Positions 17,333-26,735 of a stretch of DNA of 64,000 bases are shown one piece after another. The stretch is from positions 62,001 to 126,000 of the forward strand of contig NZ_JAUKTR010000003.1 in NCBI RefSeq assembly GCF_030504955.1. The letters are read 5' to 3'. Within the stretch, counting starts at the first letter, position 1; each line of letters opens with the position of its first letter. Both the position numbers and the translations under genes were made by a program. A model generated the notes under the pieces. That model did no database searches and was not told the DNA's origin. It saw only the letters and a program-made list of their open reading frames with translations. The DNA is from Peiella sedimenti. GTDB lineage: Bacteria; Pseudomonadota; Alphaproteobacteria; Caulobacterales; Caulobacteraceae.

Positions 17333-18108
17333 GCGGACGTCTTCAAGGCAAGAAGGCGCTGATCACCGGCGCGGCCGGCGGTCTGGGCCGGGCCATGGCC
17401 CACATGATGGCGCGCGAGGGCGCTATGGTGGCGCTCACCGATCTGGATGAGGCTGCGGTCGAGGCCTTGGCGAAGGCCGTGAACGACGCCCATCCCGGCC
17501 GCGCCCTGTCCTTCCCGCACGACGTCACGGACGAGGCGCGCTGGGCCGAGGTGGTCGGGCAGGCCGCTGAAGCGATGGGCGGACTGTCAGTGCTGGTGAA
17601 CAACGCCGGGATCGGGGCCATGGCCCGGGTCGAGGACCAGTCGCTGGAGGAATGGCGGCGGGTCATGGCCATAGACCTGGATTCGGTCATGCTGGGCTGC
17701 AAGCACGCCCTGCCGCACCTGAAGGCCAGCCAACCGGCGTCGATCGTGAACATCTCGTCCATCGCGGGCCTGGCCGCCGCGCCGGGCCTGGGCGCCTACA
17801 ACGCCGCCAAGGCGGGGGTCTGGCTGTTCACCAAGGCGGTGGCGCTGGAATGCGCCAAGGACGGCGTCGACGTGCGCGCCAACTCGGTCCACCCCTGCTT
17901 TATCCGGACACCCATCCTCGACCCCTTCGTGGCCATGGCGGGCGGCGATGAGACGACGGCGCACCAGAAGCTGTCGCGCGGCATACCGCTGGGCCGCATC
18001 GGCGAGCCCGACGACGTGGCCTACGCGGTCGTCTATCTGGCCTCGGACGAGAGCCGCTTCGTCACCGGCGCGGAGCTGAAGATCGACGGCGGCCTGACGG
18101 CGCAATAA
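17329..18108 (+). CDS. Short-chain dehydrogenase/reductase (SDR), classical type
   Basis: 259 residues. NAD(P) motif T-G-A-A-G-G-L-G near residue 13, N-N-A-G at about 87, catalytic S-S...Y-N-A-A-K tetrad and the C-terminal [13 protein letters not shown] at the end of beta strand 2 (T-D-L-D) favours NAD over NADP. Most similar in layout to hydroxysteroid or cyclic-alcohol dehydrogenases, but substrate cannot be assigned. Translationally coupled to phhB; converges on fabB. Confidence 0.85.
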   Translation: MSGRLQGKKALITGAAGGLGRAMAHMMAREGAMVALTDLDEAAVEALAKAVNDAHPGRALSFPHDVTDEARWAEVVGQAAEAMGGLSVLVNNAGIGAMARVEDQSLEEWRRVMAIDLDSVMLGCKHALPHLKASQPASIVNISSIAGLAAAPGLGAYNAAKAGVWLFTKAVALECAKDGVDVRANSVHPCFIRTPILDPFVAMAGGDETTAHQKLSRGIPLGRIGEPDDVAYAVVYLASDESRFVTGAELKIDGGLTAQ

Positions 18109-18125
18109 GCGGCTCAGTAGCCCCC

Positions 18126-19337
18126 TCAGACCTTCGAGAAGATCAGCGTGGCGTTGGTGCCGCCGAAGCCGAAGCTGTTCGACATGGCGGTCGTGATCTC
18201 GCCGTCGTGGCGCGCCCGCAGGATCGGCAGGCCCTCGAACTCGGGGTCCAGTTCCTCGATGTTGGCGCTTTCGCAGGCGAAGCCGCCCTGCATCATCAGA
18301 AGGCAGTAAATCGCCTCCTGCACGCCCGCGGCGCCCAGGCTGTGGCCGGTCAGCGACTTGGTCGAGGAGATCATCGGCGCCTGATCGCCGAACACGCGGC
18401 GCACCGCGCCCATCTCCTTGGAGTCGCCCACGGGCGTCGAGGTGCCGTGCGGGTTCAGGTAATCGATCCCGCGGCCGCCGGCCATATCCAGCGCGATCTT
18501 CATGCAGCGCTCGGCGCCCTCGCCAGAGGGGGCCACCATGTCGAAGCCGTCGGAGTTGGCGCCGTAGCCCACCAGCTCTGCGTAGATCTTGGCGCCGCGC
18601 GCCTTGGCCCGCTCGTATTCCTCAAGCACGACGATGCCGCCCCCGCCCGCGATGACGAAACCGTCACGGCCCACGTCATAGGCGCGCGAAGCCTTGGTCG
18701 GAGTGTCGTTGTACTTGGTCGACATGGCCCCCATGGCGTCGAAAAGGTTGGACAGGGTCCAGTCCTCCTCCTCACAGCCGCCGGCGAAGACCACGTCCTG
18801 CTTGCCCCAGGCGATCTGTTCGGCCGCGGCCCCGATGCAGTGGGCGCTGGTCGCGCAGGCCGAACTGATCGAATAGTTGACGCCCTTGATCTGGAACCAG
18901 GTGGCCAGCACCGCCGACGGGCCGGACGACATGGCCTTAGGCACGGCGAAGGGCCCGATGCGCTTGGGTCCCTTGTCGCGCGTGATCTGGGCTGCATCGA
19001 CGATGGTGCGGGTGGAAGGGCCGCCGTCGCCGACGATCAGGCCGATGCGCTCGTCGCTGATCGCCTCTTGGGCAAGGCCTGCGTCCTTCATGGCCTGCTC
19101 GAAGGCGATGTGGGCATAGGCGGTCCCCGGCGCGAGGAAGCGTGCGGCGCGGCGGTCCACATGTTCTTCCCAGTTGATGTCGGGCACAGCCCGCACCTGG
19201 CAGCGGAAGCCCAGCTCGGCATAGTCCGGCGCGAAGCTGACCCCGGAGCGCGCCGCCTTCAGCGACTGCGCTACCTGATCGGCGTCATTGCCGATGGACG
19301 AGACGATCCCCAGACCCGTGACGACGACACGACGCAT
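18126..19337 (-). CDS. fabB: 3-oxoacyl-ACP synthase I (KAS I)
   Basis: Elongates fatty acids, including the unsaturated intermediate made by FabA. 403 residues; Cys-His-His catalytic set visible as S-S-A-C-A-T-S (about 163), [10 protein letters not shown] and [13 protein letters not shown]-terminal [10 protein letters not shown]. Five bases downstream of fabA on the minus strand: the classic anaerobic unsaturated fatty-acid pair. Confidence 0.96.
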   Translation of the reverse strand: MRRVVVTGLGIVSSIGNDADQVAQSLKAARSGVSFAPDYAELGFRCQVRAVPDINWEEHVDRRAARFLAPGTAYAHIAFEQAMKDAGLAQEAISDERIGLIVGDGGPSTRTIVDAAQITRDKGPKRIGPFAVPKAMSSGPSAVLATWFQIKGVNYSISSACATSAHCIGAAAEQIAWGKQDVVFAGGCEEEDWTLSNLFDAMGAMSTKYNDTPTKASRAYDVGRDGFVIAGGGGIVVLEEYERAKARGAKIYAELVGYGANSDGFDMVAPSGEGAERCMKIALDMAGGRGIDYLNPHGTSTPVGDSKEMGAVRRVFGDQAPMISSTKSLTGHSLGAAGVQEAIYCLLMMQGGFACESANIEELDPEFEGLPILRARHDGEITTAMSNSFGFGGTNATLIFSKV

Positions 19338-19342
19338 TCAGT

Positions 19343-19876
19343 TCAACCCTCGGCGGTAGCGGCGGCTTGACCTGCGCCGAACAGGCCGACGCGCAGATCG
19401 GTTGCGGTGTAGATGACTTGGCCGTCCGCCTCCATGCTGGCGTCGGCGATGCCCATAACCAGGCGGCGGTTGATGACCCGCTTCAGGTGCACGCGATAGG
19501 TCACCTTCTTGATGTCGGGCGTAACCTGGCCGGTGAACTTGACCTCGCCCACGCCCAAAGCGCGGCCGCGGCCCTGGCCGCCGGACCAGCCCAGGAAGAA
19601 GCCGACCAGCTGCCACATGGCGTCCACGCCGAGGCAGCCCGGCATCACCGGATCGCCGATAAAGTGGCACTGGAAGAACCAGAGGCCGGGATGGATATCG
19701 AGTTCGGCTTCCACAAAGCCCTTGCCGAAATCGCCGCCGTCGCCGGTGATCGTGGTGATGCGGTCGAACATCAGCATCGGCGGCGCCGGTAGCTGCGGAT
19801 TTCCCGGCCCGAACAGCTCGCCGCGGCCGCTGGCGAGCAGCCCCTCAAGGTCGAAGGCGTTGGGATGGGCGGACAT
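19343..19876 (-). CDS. fabA: 3-hydroxydecanoyl-ACP dehydratase/isomerase FabA
   Basis: Dehydrates 3-hydroxydecanoyl-ACP and isomerises the product to the cis-3 isomer, the branch point to unsaturated fatty acids. 177 residues; active-site histidine in [19 protein letters not shown]. Starts at ATG 19876 and leads directly into fabB, so both should be cotranscribed. Confidence 0.96.
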   Translation of the reverse strand: MSAHPNAFDLEGLLASGRGELFGPGNPQLPAPPMLMFDRITTITGDGGDFGKGFVEAELDIHPGLWFFQCHFIGDPVMPGCLGVDAMWQLVGFFLGWSGGQGRGRALGVGEVKFTGQVTPDIKKVTYRVHLKRVINRRLVMGIADASMEADGQVIYTATDLRVGLFGAGQAAATAEG

Positions 19877-19930
19877 GGCGCGGCCTCGCTGACTAAGACA
19901 CTGGCCGGTTACACGACCGGCGCGGCGGCC

Positions 19931-20476
19931 TCAACCAGCCGCTGGCGGAGCGGCGTTCAACCGCCGACGGGGTCTGAACGCGCAGACCGGCTCTTCAGAG
20001 CCGCCAAAGACGGCGCTCTGGCGAACCCAGCCCTTCTGTCCGTCCACCTCCAGCCGACACCAGCCGTCCTTACAGCGGTCCAGTCCGGCGATGGACTGGG
20101 GCGCCAGCAGGGCCCGCACCTCGGCGTCGTCGCGCGGCGAAGCTCTCAGCGGCAGGGCCTCCGCGCCCCGGTTGAAGGCCGTGCGCCGGCCTGAGGTGCG
20201 CGTGTGATGCACCCAGGCGGTCTGGCCCCTGGGGTCGCAGACCTTGCGCCAGTCGCGGGTCTCCTCGACGACCTGAACCGGCAGGCCCCGCGCCTGGTAC
20301 TGGAAGCGGACCTCGTAGTCGAAGCCGGGGCCGGCCCGGGCGCTGACCGGCTCGGAGCGGATGGAGATCCAGCGGGGCACGGGCCGTCCGGACGGGGTGT
20401 CAGGCGCCTTCTCCGCGCCGCGGCCGCAGGCGGCCAGCAGCAAGACAGCGATCAGGACGGGAAGGCGGCGGACCAT
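19931..20476 (-). CDS. Lipoprotein with two bacterial SH3-like repeats
   Basis: 181 residues from ATG 20476: signal peptide and lipobox L-A-A-C at about residue 17. Two SH3_4-type modules follow: R-P-V-P-R-W-I-S-I-R-S-E-P-V-S-A-R-A-G-P-G-F with D-W-R-K-V...W-V-H, and a second with L-P-L-R-A-S-P...C-K-D-G-W-C-R-L-E-V-D-G-Q-K-G-W-V. Such domains usually bind peptidoglycan or proteins in the periplasm. It follows the MoeB-like gene by 35 bases on the same strand. Confidence 0.8.
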   Translation of the reverse strand: MVRRLPVLIAVLLLAACGRGAEKAPDTPSGRPVPRWISIRSEPVSARAGPGFDYEVRFQYQARGLPVQVVEETRDWRKVCDPRGQTAWVHHTRTSGRRTAFNRGAEALPLRASPRDDAEVRALLAPQSIAGLDRCKDGWCRLEVDGQKGWVRQSAVFGGSEEPVCAFRPRRRLNAAPPAAG

Positions 20477-20511
20477 GAGGCCCTTGTCACCGGCCCCGTG
20501 TTTAGGCTCGG

Positions 20512-21252
20512 TTAAGCATGGCCGCACGCGGGGCAGTCCGGGTCAGCCTGAACCCGAACAGTGCGCGAGGCGCCCTGCAGGCCATCGAAGATCAGCAGGC
20601 GGCCGGTCAGCGGCTCCCCCGTCCCGGTGATCAGCTTGATCGCCTCTAGCGCCGCCAGCGATCCGGCGACGCCCGCCAGGGCGCCGACCACGCCGACGCG
20701 GGCGCAGGTCTCGGCCCCCGGCGGCGGTGCGGGCGTCAGGCAGCGATAGCAGGGCCGTGCCTCGAACACGCCGACCTGGCACGTCCAGCGCCCCAGGGCG
20801 GCGCTGACCAGCGGCAGGCCCAGCGACACGCAGGCGTCTGAAACGGCCAGCCGGGTTTCGAAACTGTCCGTGCCGTCCAGGACCAGATCATGGCCCGTCA
20901 GCATGTCGGCAGCGGTGTGGGCGGTCAGGCGTCGGTCCAGCGGCCGGACCTCCACATGCGGATTAAGGCTGGCCAGCCGACGGACGGCCGTGGACGCTTT
21001 CGGTTGGTCGATGTCGCCGGTCTCGAACAGCACCTGCCGCTGCAGGTTGGACAGGGCGACGTGATCGTCATCGATCAGGGTCAGTCGCCCGACGCCCGCG
21101 GCCGTCAGATAAAGGGCGGCGGGACAGCCGACCCCGCCCGCGCCGACGATGGCGACCGAGGCGGCCTTCAGCCTCTGCTGGCCCGGTCCGCCGATCTCGG
21201 CGAGCACCAGATGGCGGGCATAGCGTTCGACCTCGGCGTCGGAAAAGCTCAT
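20512..21252 (-). CDS. moeB: MoeB/ThiF/HesA family adenylyltransferase (E1-like)
   Basis: 246 residues. Activates the C-terminus of a ubiquitin-like sulfur carrier (MoaD or ThiS) by adenylation. Rossmann motif G-A-G-G-V-G-C-P at about 37, D-D-D-H-V-x-x-S-N-L-Q-R-Q and two CxxC pairs (C-Y-R-C; C-P-A-C near the end) for zinc. No rhodanese domain. No sulfur-carrier gene is adjacent, so molybdopterin versus thiamine pathway cannot be settled from context. Confidence 0.85.
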   Translation of the reverse strand: MSFSDAEVERYARHLVLAEIGGPGQQRLKAASVAIVGAGGVGCPAALYLTAAGVGRLTLIDDDHVALSNLQRQVLFETGDIDQPKASTAVRRLASLNPHVEVRPLDRRLTAHTAADMLTGHDLVLDGTDSFETRLAVSDACVSLGLPLVSAALGRWTCQVGVFEARPCYRCLTPAPPPGAETCARVGVVGALAGVAGSLAALEAIKLITGTGEPLTGRLLIFDGLQGASRTVRVQADPDCPACGHA

Positions 21253-21282
21253 GCGCCTCCGTAGCGCCTGACGATGCGGGCG

Positions 21283-21681
21283 TCAGCTAAACTCGGGCGC
21301 CCCGGCCAGTTCGGCCGCGGCGCTGAGCACGGCGAAGGCGCCCTTGGCGTCCAAGGTGTCGAAAGAGGGCGCGCCCTCGGGGGCATGGCCGTGGGCCATC
21401 TCCCAATAAGGGAACTGCCGCTCAGCAATGACCCTGCGCTCAAGCACTTCAATCTGAGTGTGCCGAGGATCGGCCTCGATGCGCGCCATCAGCCGCTCGA
21501 GCGCGGCGCCGCGTCCCTCCACAGCCTGAAGGAACCGGCCCTGGTGCGCCAGCAGGATGCCGGTCACGTCATCGCGCCGGTTGTTGGCGGCCGAAGCCCC
21601 CACGATTTCGGAAACAGTGAGAAGATCGTCAGCGGCCGAACCCCGGGCCCGGCTGACGTAAATCAAACGCTCAAGCGGCAT
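21283..21681 (-). CDS. BLUF-domain blue-light sensor, stand-alone
   Basis: 132 residues from ATG 21681. Residues 3-95 form a BLUF flavin domain with the photochemically essential set in place: Y8, N34, Q52, W93 and M95, aligned with Y21, N45, Q63, W104 and M106 of AppA. The remaining 37 residues are a short helical cap with no output domain, as in Slr1694-like and YcgF-fragment proteins, so signalling must be by protein contact. Located between argF and the moeB-like gene on the same strand; no obvious partner gene nearby. Confidence 0.9.
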   Translation of the reverse strand: MPLERLIYVSRARGSAADDLLTVSEIVGASAANNRRDDVTGILLAHQGRFLQAVEGRGAALERLMARIEADPRHTQIEVLERRVIAERQFPYWEMAHGHAPEGAPSFDTLDAKGAFAVLSAAAELAGAPEFS

Positions 21682-21745
21682 TACGCACTCCGACACTGGA
21701 GTGACTTCGGTAAACGCTAATCGTGAAGATTGCGTACGGTGAAGC

Positions 21746-22663
21746 TCAAAGCGCGCCGAAGCACCAGGCCAGCACGGCCTTCTGAGCGTGGATTCGGTTC
21801 TCGGCCTCGTCCCAGACGGCGGACTGGGGCCCGTCCAGCACGGCGTCCGACACCTCCTCGCCCCGGTGGGCCGGCAGGCAGTGCAGGAAGACCGCGTCCG
21901 GCGCATTCTCCATCAGCCGCTCGTCCACGGCGTAGGCCTCGAACGCCTCGAGCCGGGCTTCGTAGTCGGTGTCGCCCATGGAGACCCAAGTATCGGTGAC
22001 GACCACGTCGGCGCCGCGCACCGCCTCGGTCGGGCCATCCACCAGCGAGACCCGGTCGGCGCCGCGCGCCAGGTCGTAAAGGTCAGGATGATACGCGCCG
22101 GGACAGGCGATGCGCAGGTCGAACCCGAACAGCGGCGCGGCGTGGATGAAGCTGGCGCAGACATTGTTGCCGTCGCCGATCCAGGCGATGGTCTTGCCCT
22201 CGACTGGGCCCTTGCGCTCCTCCACCGTCAACAGGTCGGCCAGGATCTGACACGGGTGGCTCTTATCGGTCAGGCCGTTGATGACCGGCACGCTCGATGC
22301 GGCGGCGAAACGCTCCACGTCGTCATGGCGATTGGCCCGGATCATCACCGCATCGACCATGCGCGACAGCACGCGCGCGGTGTCCTCGATGGTCTCGCCT
22401 CGGCCCAGCTGCATGTCAGCCGCCGTGGCGATGATGGAGGCGCCGCCCAACTGCCGCATCGCCGCATCGAATGAGAAGCGGGTGCGCGTCGAGTTCTTCT
22501 CGAACACCATGGCCAGCACGCGGTCCCGCGCGGGGGCGTCGTTGTCGACGAAACCTTTGGGGCGGCCCTGGCGCGCAGCCTTGCGCCGATGCGCCTCGTC
22601 CAGGATGGCGCGCAGGTCGGCGGGGGTCAGCCGCCACAGGTCGATGAAGTGGCGGAGGCTCAC
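21746..22663 (-). CDS. argF: Ornithine carbamoyltransferase
   Basis: Makes citrulline from ornithine and carbamoyl phosphate. 305 residues; carbamoyl-phosphate loop S-T-R-T-R (about residue 57), H-P-C-Q in the middle, D-x-W-x-S-M-G ornithine loop and H-C-L-P near the end. Its GTG start overlaps the argD stop (GTGA), indicating an argD-argF operon for arginine synthesis. Confidence 0.96.
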   Translation of the reverse strand: MSLRHFIDLWRLTPADLRAILDEAHRRKAARQGRPKGFVDNDAPARDRVLAMVFEKNSTRTRFSFDAAMRQLGGASIIATAADMQLGRGETIEDTARVLSRMVDAVMIRANRHDDVERFAAASSVPVINGLTDKSHPCQILADLLTVEERKGPVEGKTIAWIGDGNNVCASFIHAAPLFGFDLRIACPGAYHPDLYDLARGADRVSLVDGPTEAVRGADVVVTDTWVSMGDTDYEARLEAFEAYAVDERLMENAPDAVFLHCLPAHRGEEVSDAVLDGPQSAVWDEAENRIHAQKAVLAWCFGAL

Positions 22664-23847
22664 GCGGCGGCCTTGCGGGCCGCCTCGCAGGCGCGCTCGA
22701 ACTTCTCGATGGCCTCGGCGGCCTCTTCCCTGCTCAGGTTCAGGGCGGGCAGCAGACGCACGCAGTTGTCGCCGCCGCCGGCCACCAGCAGCTGCTGGTC
22801 GCGGGCCAGACCCATGAACTCCCGATTGTTCGGGATCAGTTTGACGCCGATCAGCAGACCCTTGCCGCGGATATCGACGATGACGTCGGGGAATCGCTCC
22901 TTCAGGCCATGCAGCTGCTGCTTCAGATAGCCGGAGACCTCACGCACATTGTCGAGCGTCTCGGGCTTGGCGATCTCGTCCAGCGCCGCCAGACCGACAG
23001 CCATGGCCAGCGGGTTGCCGCCGAAGGTCGAGCCGTGCACGCCCACGGTCATGCCCTTGGCCGCCTTGGCCGACGCCAGGCAGGCGCCGATGGGGAAGCC
23101 GCCGCCGAGCGCCTTGGCCACCGCCATGATGTCCGGCGCGATTCCGGCCCATTCGTAGGCCCACATCTTGCCGGTGCGGCCCATGCCGGACTGCACCTCG
23201 TCAAAGATCAGCAGCACGCCGTGCTGGTCGCACAACGCGCGCATGCGGCGCAGGTCTTCGTCCGGAACGGCGCGGGCGCCGCCCTCGCCCTGGACGGGCT
23301 CGATGATCATGGCGGCCGCCGTGGGCCGGGCCAGGGCGGCCTCCAGCGCGGCCATGTCTCCGAACTTCAGCTGTTCATAGCCGGGCAGGCGAGGGCCGAA
23401 GCCTTCGACATAGGAGGGATTCCCCGCGGCGTTGATGGCGGCGTAGGTGCGGCCGTGGAACGAGCCGTCAAAGCCGAAGATCTCGGTACGCTCCGGGTCG
23501 CCGTTGGCGGAGTGATACTTGCGCGCCGTCTTCAGGGCGCACTCGACGGCCTCGGTGCCCGAGTTGGTGAAGAAGACCACGTCGGCGAAGCTCTCGGCGC
23601 ATAGCCGGTCGGCCAGCGCCTCCTGTCCTGGAATGCGGAAGATGTTGGAGACGTGCCACAGCTTCACGGCCTGATCCTTGACCGCCTGCACCAGGCGCGG
23701 ATGGCAGTGGCCCAGGGCGGTCGTGGCGATGCCGGCCACGCAATCCAGATAGGCGGTCCCGTCCTTGGCGTAGAGGCGGGCGCCCTCGCCGCGCTCCACC
23801 TCGATCGGCGCGCGGTTGTAGACTCCCATCAGGTGTTCGGTGGACAA
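22660..23847 (-). CDS. argD: Acetylornithine aminotransferase (class III)
   Basis: PLP enzyme of 395 residues. Conserved N-S-G-T-E-A near 104, [15 protein letters not shown] and the Schiff-base lysine in [13 protein letters not shown]. Start is TTG 23847, supported by an AGGAGG 5 bases upstream. May also serve succinyl-diaminopimelate transamination, which would link to dapE in the window. Coupled to argF. Confidence 0.94.
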   Translation of the reverse strand: MSTEHLMGVYNRAPIEVERGEGARLYAKDGTAYLDCVAGIATTALGHCHPRLVQAVKDQAVKLWHVSNIFRIPGQEALADRLCAESFADVVFFTNSGTEAVECALKTARKYHSANGDPERTEIFGFDGSFHGRTYAAINAAGNPSYVEGFGPRLPGYEQLKFGDMAALEAALARPTAAAMIIEPVQGEGGARAVPDEDLRRMRALCDQHGVLLIFDEVQSGMGRTGKMWAYEWAGIAPDIMAVAKALGGGFPIGACLASAKAAKGMTVGVHGSTFGGNPLAMAVGLAALDEIAKPETLDNVREVSGYLKQQLHGLKERFPDVIVDIRGKGLLIGVKLIPNNREFMGLARDQQLLVAGGGDNCVRLLPALNLSREEAAEAIEKFERACEAARKAAA

Positions 23848-23950
23848 GGCGGCCTCCTAGAAAGGGCGACGGCCCCGGCGGGCTGCGCCAGGACCGCGTT
23901 CAGGACGGCGGCTTTGTCGGCCCGGCCTCCGGCTTAGTCAACACCGGGGC

Positions 23951-24781
23951 TCAGGTCTTCAGCCGCCAGCCGCGACGGAAGACCTCATAGGCGGCGAAGC
24001 CCATGATCAGGGTCAGCACCACGATCAGGGCCGCGCCGATGCGCACATCCCCGTCCGAGGCCCCGACGAAGCCGTAGCGGTAGCCGTCGATCAGATAGAA
24101 GAACGGGTTGAAGTGGCTGAGCGTGGCGAAGGGCTCGGGCAGGCGGTCGACGCTGTAGAAGGTGCCCGACAGGAATGTCATGGGCATGACGACAAAGTTC
24201 TGCACCGCCGCCAGGTGATCGAACTTCTCGCTCCACAGGCCGGCCAGCACACCCACCAGGCCCATGACCAGCGAGGCGCCGGCGCCGAACAGCACGATGG
24301 CCCAGATGTGCTGGAAGCTGAGCGCCGCGAAGGGCGCCACGCACACCGCCGTGACGAAGCCCACCAGGACGCCACGCGTGGCGGCGCCCAGCGTAAAGCC
24401 CAGGGTCAGCTCAAGCGGGCTGAGCGGCGGCGTCAGGAAGTCCGTAGCCGTGCCCATGATCTTGGCCTGGATCAGGCTGGAGGATGAGTTGGCGAAGGCG
24501 TTGTTGAGGATCGCCATCATGATCAGGCCGGGGGCCACGAACTCGGCGAAGCCGACGCCGTGGATGGGCGGGCGCACGCCCTGCATGGCGACCACGAAGA
24601 CCAGCATATAGAGCAGGGTGGTGACCACCGGCGCGGCCAGGGTCTGCATCCCCACCTTCCAGAAGCGGCGAACCTCGCGGACGTAGAGGGTCCACAGGCC
24701 TCTCCCATTCAGGCCTGAATAGGTGCGGGGGACCGGCGGGCGGCCGCCGGCCAGGGTTTCGACCAGGTGGGCTTGATCCAT
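23951..24781 (-). CDS. ABC-2 type transporter permease
   Basis: 276 residues from ATG 24781. Six predicted membrane helices with the ABC-2 layout: a cytoplasmic lead-in (L-W-T-L-Y-V-R-E-V-R-R-F), first helix around L-L-Y-M-L-V-F-V-V-A-M, and the conserved region between helices 4 and 6 including F-L-S-G-T-F-Y-S-V-D-R-L-P and N-P-F-F-Y-L-I-D-G-Y-R-Y-G. Resembles YadH/NodJ-type exporters. No ATP-binding partner is beside it; argD lies on one side and a small divergent gene on the other. Confidence 0.85.
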   Translation of the reverse strand: MDQAHLVETLAGGRPPVPRTYSGLNGRGLWTLYVREVRRFWKVGMQTLAAPVVTTLLYMLVFVVAMQGVRPPIHGVGFAEFVAPGLIMMAILNNAFANSSSSLIQAKIMGTATDFLTPPLSPLELTLGFTLGAATRGVLVGFVTAVCVAPFAALSFQHIWAIVLFGAGASLVMGLVGVLAGLWSEKFDHLAAVQNFVVMPMTFLSGTFYSVDRLPEPFATLSHFNPFFYLIDGYRYGFVGASDGDVRIGAALIVVLTLIMGFAAYEVFRRGWRLKT

Positions 24782-24892
24782 GGCGGTGAGATGCGCCGCT
24801 ACGAGGCGCGACGCAAGGGGCGGGGACACAAGGGGAGGGGCGGGCGGCACGAACCCTGCCACCTCGGATCCGGATTGTCCCGGAGTGAGCCA

Positions 24893-25066
24893 ATGACCGA
24901 ATTCGAACGTCCCCCCCACGCCCCGCCGCCGTCGCGCATTCCCGCCCGTCGCAGGGGCGCGCGTGTGCTGAGTTCAGGCGAGATGCGCGTCCAGATGGTC
25001 GCCGATGTGGTTGTGACCCTGATGGCCGCCGCCTGCATCGGCGTGGTGGTGGTCGCTATTCTCTGA
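24893..25066 (+). CDS. Small single-pass membrane protein
   Basis: 57 residues from ATG 24893, preceded by GGAGTGAG. Proline/arginine-rich N-terminus followed by one C-terminal membrane helix (V-V-T-L-M-A-A-A-C-I-G-V-V-V-V-A-I-L). Tail-anchored topology likely. Divergent from the ABC permease and convergent with dapE (2 bases between coding ends). No family recognised. Confidence 0.5.
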   Translation: MTEFERPPHAPPPSRIPARRRGARVLSSGEMRVQMVADVVVTLMAAACIGVVVVAIL

Positions 25067-25067
25067 C

Positions 25068-26222
25068 TCAGCCCGAGAAGCGCGCGAAATAGGCGTCGAT
25101 GACGCGGCCGTAGGCCCCGGCGAGGGCGCGCAGCTCGGCCTCGGGCACCCGCTCGTCGATCTGGTGCATGGTCTGGCCGACCAGTCCCAGTTCCAGAACG
25201 GGACACAGGTCCTTGATGAAGCGCGCGTCCGAGGTGCCGCCGGTGGTCGAGGCCGTGGGCCGCACGCCCAGCTCGGCCTCGACGGCGTCCTGAACGAGGT
25301 GGGTGAAGTCGCCCTCGGGGGTCAGGAAGGCGTCGCCGGAGTGCAGCGTCTCCATGGACAGGGTCACGCCCCCGCCCTCGGCGGCGCGCAGCTCGTCCTC
25401 AAGCCAGGCGATCAGGTCGGCCCCGGTGCGCGCCGGGTTGAACCGGATGTTCAGGCGCGCGGTCGCCACCGCCGGGATGACGTTGGTGGCGGGGTTGTCC
25501 ACATCGATGGTGGTCAGCTCCAGATTGGAGGGCTGGAAGGCCTCGTAGCCCTCGTCCAGCCGCGTCTCCTCCAGCCGGTTCAACAGGCGCACCAGCACCG
25601 GGATCGGGTTGGCCCCCCGCTCCGGATAGGCCACGTGGCCCTGACGCCCGCGCGCCGTGATCCAGACATTCAGCGAGCCGCGCCGCCCGATCTTCATGCA
25701 GTCGCCCAGCCTTTGCTGGGACGAGGGCTCGCCGACGATGCAGTGGTCGATGCGCTCGCCCTCGGCTTTCAGCGCCTGGACCACCAGCTTGGTGCCGTGG
25801 GTGGCGCGGCCCTCTTCGTCGCCGGTGATGAGGAAGGACAGCGAGCCGGGCACGCCGCCCTTCGCCAGCCGCTCTGCGACCGCCGCGATCCAGGCGGCGA
25901 TGCCGCCCTTCATGTCCACCGCGCCCCGTCCATAGAGCATGCCGTCCACCACCTCGGCCTCAAATGGACCGCGGCTCCAGTCGCTCTCGGGCCCCGGGGG
26001 AACCACGTCCGTGTGGCCGGCGAAGCAGAGGTTCGGCCCCTCGGCCCCAAGCCGGGCGTAGAGGTTGACGATGCCGTCGAAATCCATGCGCCGGCAGGTA
26101 AAGCCCAGGCTCTCAAGCGTCTGGGCCACCACCTCGATCGCCCCGGCGTTCACCGGCGTCACCGAGGGCTTGCGGATCAGGTCGCGGGTCAGCAGAACGG
26201 GGTCGATGAAAGGCGTGGCCAT
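25068..26222 (-). CDS. dapE: Succinyl-diaminopimelate desuccinylase
   Basis: Zinc-dependent M20-family enzyme of lysine and peptidoglycan precursor synthesis. 384 residues with C-F-A-G-H-T-D-V-V-P-P-G (metal His), R-G-A-V-D-M-K-G-G, T-G-D-E-E-G (catalytic Glu) and I-V-G-E-P-S. Dimerisation domain in the middle contains W-I-T-A-R-G-R-Q-G-H-V-A-Y-P. Length normal. Confidence 0.95.
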   Translation of the reverse strand: MATPFIDPVLLTRDLIRKPSVTPVNAGAIEVVAQTLESLGFTCRRMDFDGIVNLYARLGAEGPNLCFAGHTDVVPPGPESDWSRGPFEAEVVDGMLYGRGAVDMKGGIAAWIAAVAERLAKGGVPGSLSFLITGDEEGRATHGTKLVVQALKAEGERIDHCIVGEPSSQQRLGDCMKIGRRGSLNVWITARGRQGHVAYPERGANPIPVLVRLLNRLEETRLDEGYEAFQPSNLELTTIDVDNPATNVIPAVATARLNIRFNPARTGADLIAWLEDELRAAEGGGVTLSMETLHSGDAFLTPEGDFTHLVQDAVEAELGVRPTASTTGGTSDARFIKDLCPVLELGLVGQTMHQIDERVPEAELRALAGAYGRVIDAYFARFSG

Positions 26223-26261
26223 GGCCCTGCTTTAGGGCGCTTGGCCGCGATTAAGAAGCCC

Positions 26262-26735
26262 ATGCCCAAGATCGACATCGACGCCGCCCCCACCGGCCAC
26301 GGGACCGGCTATCCCGATCCCCACGCCGAGCCCTGCCTGGCGCGCAGGCGTTGGCGTCTGGGGGACGCCGCAGGCCTCAGCCAGTTCGGCGTGAACCTGT
26401 TGCGCCTGCCCTCTGGAAGCTGGTCCAGCCAGCGCCACTGGCACAAGGGCGAGGATGAGTTCGTCTGGGTGCTGGAGGGCGAGGTGGTGCTGGTGGAGGA
26501 CGAGGGAGAGACCGTCCTTCGGGCCGGGGACTGCGCGGGCTTCAAGGCCGGCGTGGAGAATGGCCACAAGCTGGAGAACCGCTCAGGCGCTGAGGCGGTT
26601 CTGCTTGAGGTCGGCACGCGCACGCCCGGCGGCGACCAGGGCGTCTATCCGGACATCGACATGCTGTTCGGCCCTGGCGGCTTCACCCACAAGGACGGAA
26701 CGCCCTATCCGAGCCAGGGTCGGCGCAGCGCGTGA
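26262..26735 (+). CDS. Cupin-domain protein
   Basis: 157 residues from ATG 26262; the frame continues far upstream antisense to dapE but only this part is conserved in character. Core cupin motifs: S-S-Q-R-H-W-H-K-G-E-D-E-F-V-W-V-L-E-G-E (metal-binding H, H, E) and a second motif around A-G-V-E-N-G-H-K-L-E-N. Single-domain cupins of this type often bind a sugar or organic acid. Its stop overlaps the MFS gene start (GTGA), so the two may act on the same compound. Confidence 0.82.
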   Translation: MPKIDIDAAPTGHGTGYPDPHAEPCLARRRWRLGDAAGLSQFGVNLLRLPSGSWSSQRHWHKGEDEFVWVLEGEVVLVEDEGETVLRAGDCAGFKAGVENGHKLENRSGAEAVLLEVGTRTPGGDQGVYPDIDMLFGPGGFTHKDGTPYPSQGRRSA

